Below, one piece after another: positions 62,165 to 64,000 of a stretch of DNA of 64,000 bases (the first letter of the stretch is position 1; every line of letters starts with the position of its first letter). The stretch comes from Lewinellaceae bacterium (GTDB lineage: Bacteria; Bacteroidota; Bacteroidia; Chitinophagales; Saprospiraceae): positions 228,501 to 292,500 of the forward strand of contig JACJYP010000002.1 in the NCBI GenBank assembly GCA_020636045.1, read 5' to 3'. The notes beneath the pieces were generated by a model. The model saw nothing but the letters and a program-made list of their open reading frames with translations, had not been told where the DNA came from and did not search any database. The translations under genes and the position numbers were made by a program.

Positions 62165-62361
62165 CATATCTTTGAGCCGTTTATGAATTCGGCTATCCAA
62201 CGACAGATTGGGTGTATTTTTTAAACAAAGACAAGAAAAGGGAAGAAACAAGAGGTATTGATCCTGAAAGTGAAGGATTTGAGGAATCAAAAAGGAGCCA
62301 ATCGATCTCAGCGGAGCAAAAAACGAGCAGCCGCATAAAGATGCTGGCAGATAAATAAAAA
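62165..62361 (-). other. 23S-5S spacer
   Basis: About 197 bases of transcribed spacer between 23S and 5S, with no tRNA. It includes tttaaacaaagacaag-type processing-like text of no recognised function. Confidence 0.7.

Positions 62362-64000
<1,639 letters not shown>

Overview
The window comes from a gliding-type member of the Bacteroidota, most likely class Saprospiria (Lewinella or Haliscomenobacter relatives). The evidence is a porP-gldKLMN core of the type IX secretion system (T9SS), a T9SS type B cargo protein next to a SprF/PorP-like protein and an OmpA/PD40 protein, Bacteroidota-type promoters (TAnnTTTG), several DUF families typical of the phylum, and abundant multi-hairpin intergenic repeats. 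The genus is inferred and no search was run.

Layout. 1-7253: end of a giant HYR-repeat adhesin with a type B secretion tail, then SprF-like and OmpA-like partners. 7357-10149: ferredoxin, then a minus-strand unit of glycosyltransferase, subclass B1-like metallo-beta-lactamase and aldo/keto reductase. 10370-14017: four plus-strand genes of unassigned function (soluble coiled coil, small membrane protein, membrane-anchored PspA-like coiled coil, membrane-anchored solute-binding domain fused to OmpA), the best candidate here for an undescribed envelope module. 14199-16325: YyaL-type thioredoxin-domain protein carrying an in-frame heptamer repeat. 16365-22383: porP, gldK, gldL, gldM, gldN. 22468-28219: DUF2027/Smr protein, two tandem NagX-like membrane acyltransferases, an exported LD-carboxypeptidase, and an orphan paaB-paaC pair. 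28415-35184: outer-membrane barrels, a lipoprotein and a lytic transglycosylase.

35.5-43.9 kb is an AT-rich accessory island. It holds genes with no or few relatives that I recognise, an IS630-family element, a PD-(D/E)XK nuclease-like protein, a transglutaminase-like protein, a broken WG-repeat gene, five near-identical 85-bp repeats that can fold as a cloverleaf plus one diverged relative, and two arrays of 21-bp tandem repeats.

43.9-62 kb returns to GC-rich core genes: 2-oxoglutarate dehydrogenase E2, an SdiA-regulated-like protein, a small HAD protein, an M16 peptidase, an acyltransferase, a large bacterial alpha-2-macroglobulin, and a three-gene group that I read as sulfonolipid (capnine) synthesis: cysteate-synthase-like PLP enzyme, JmjC-type cupin, alpha-oxoamine synthase. 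Sulfonolipids have been linked to gliding in this phylum, which fits the gld genes upstream. The window closes with 5S rRNA and the 3' part of 23S rRNA on the minus strand.

No tRNA, CRISPR array, prophage or replication origin was recognised. The rRNA operon continues past the right edge. Gaps over 300 bases have their own entries.
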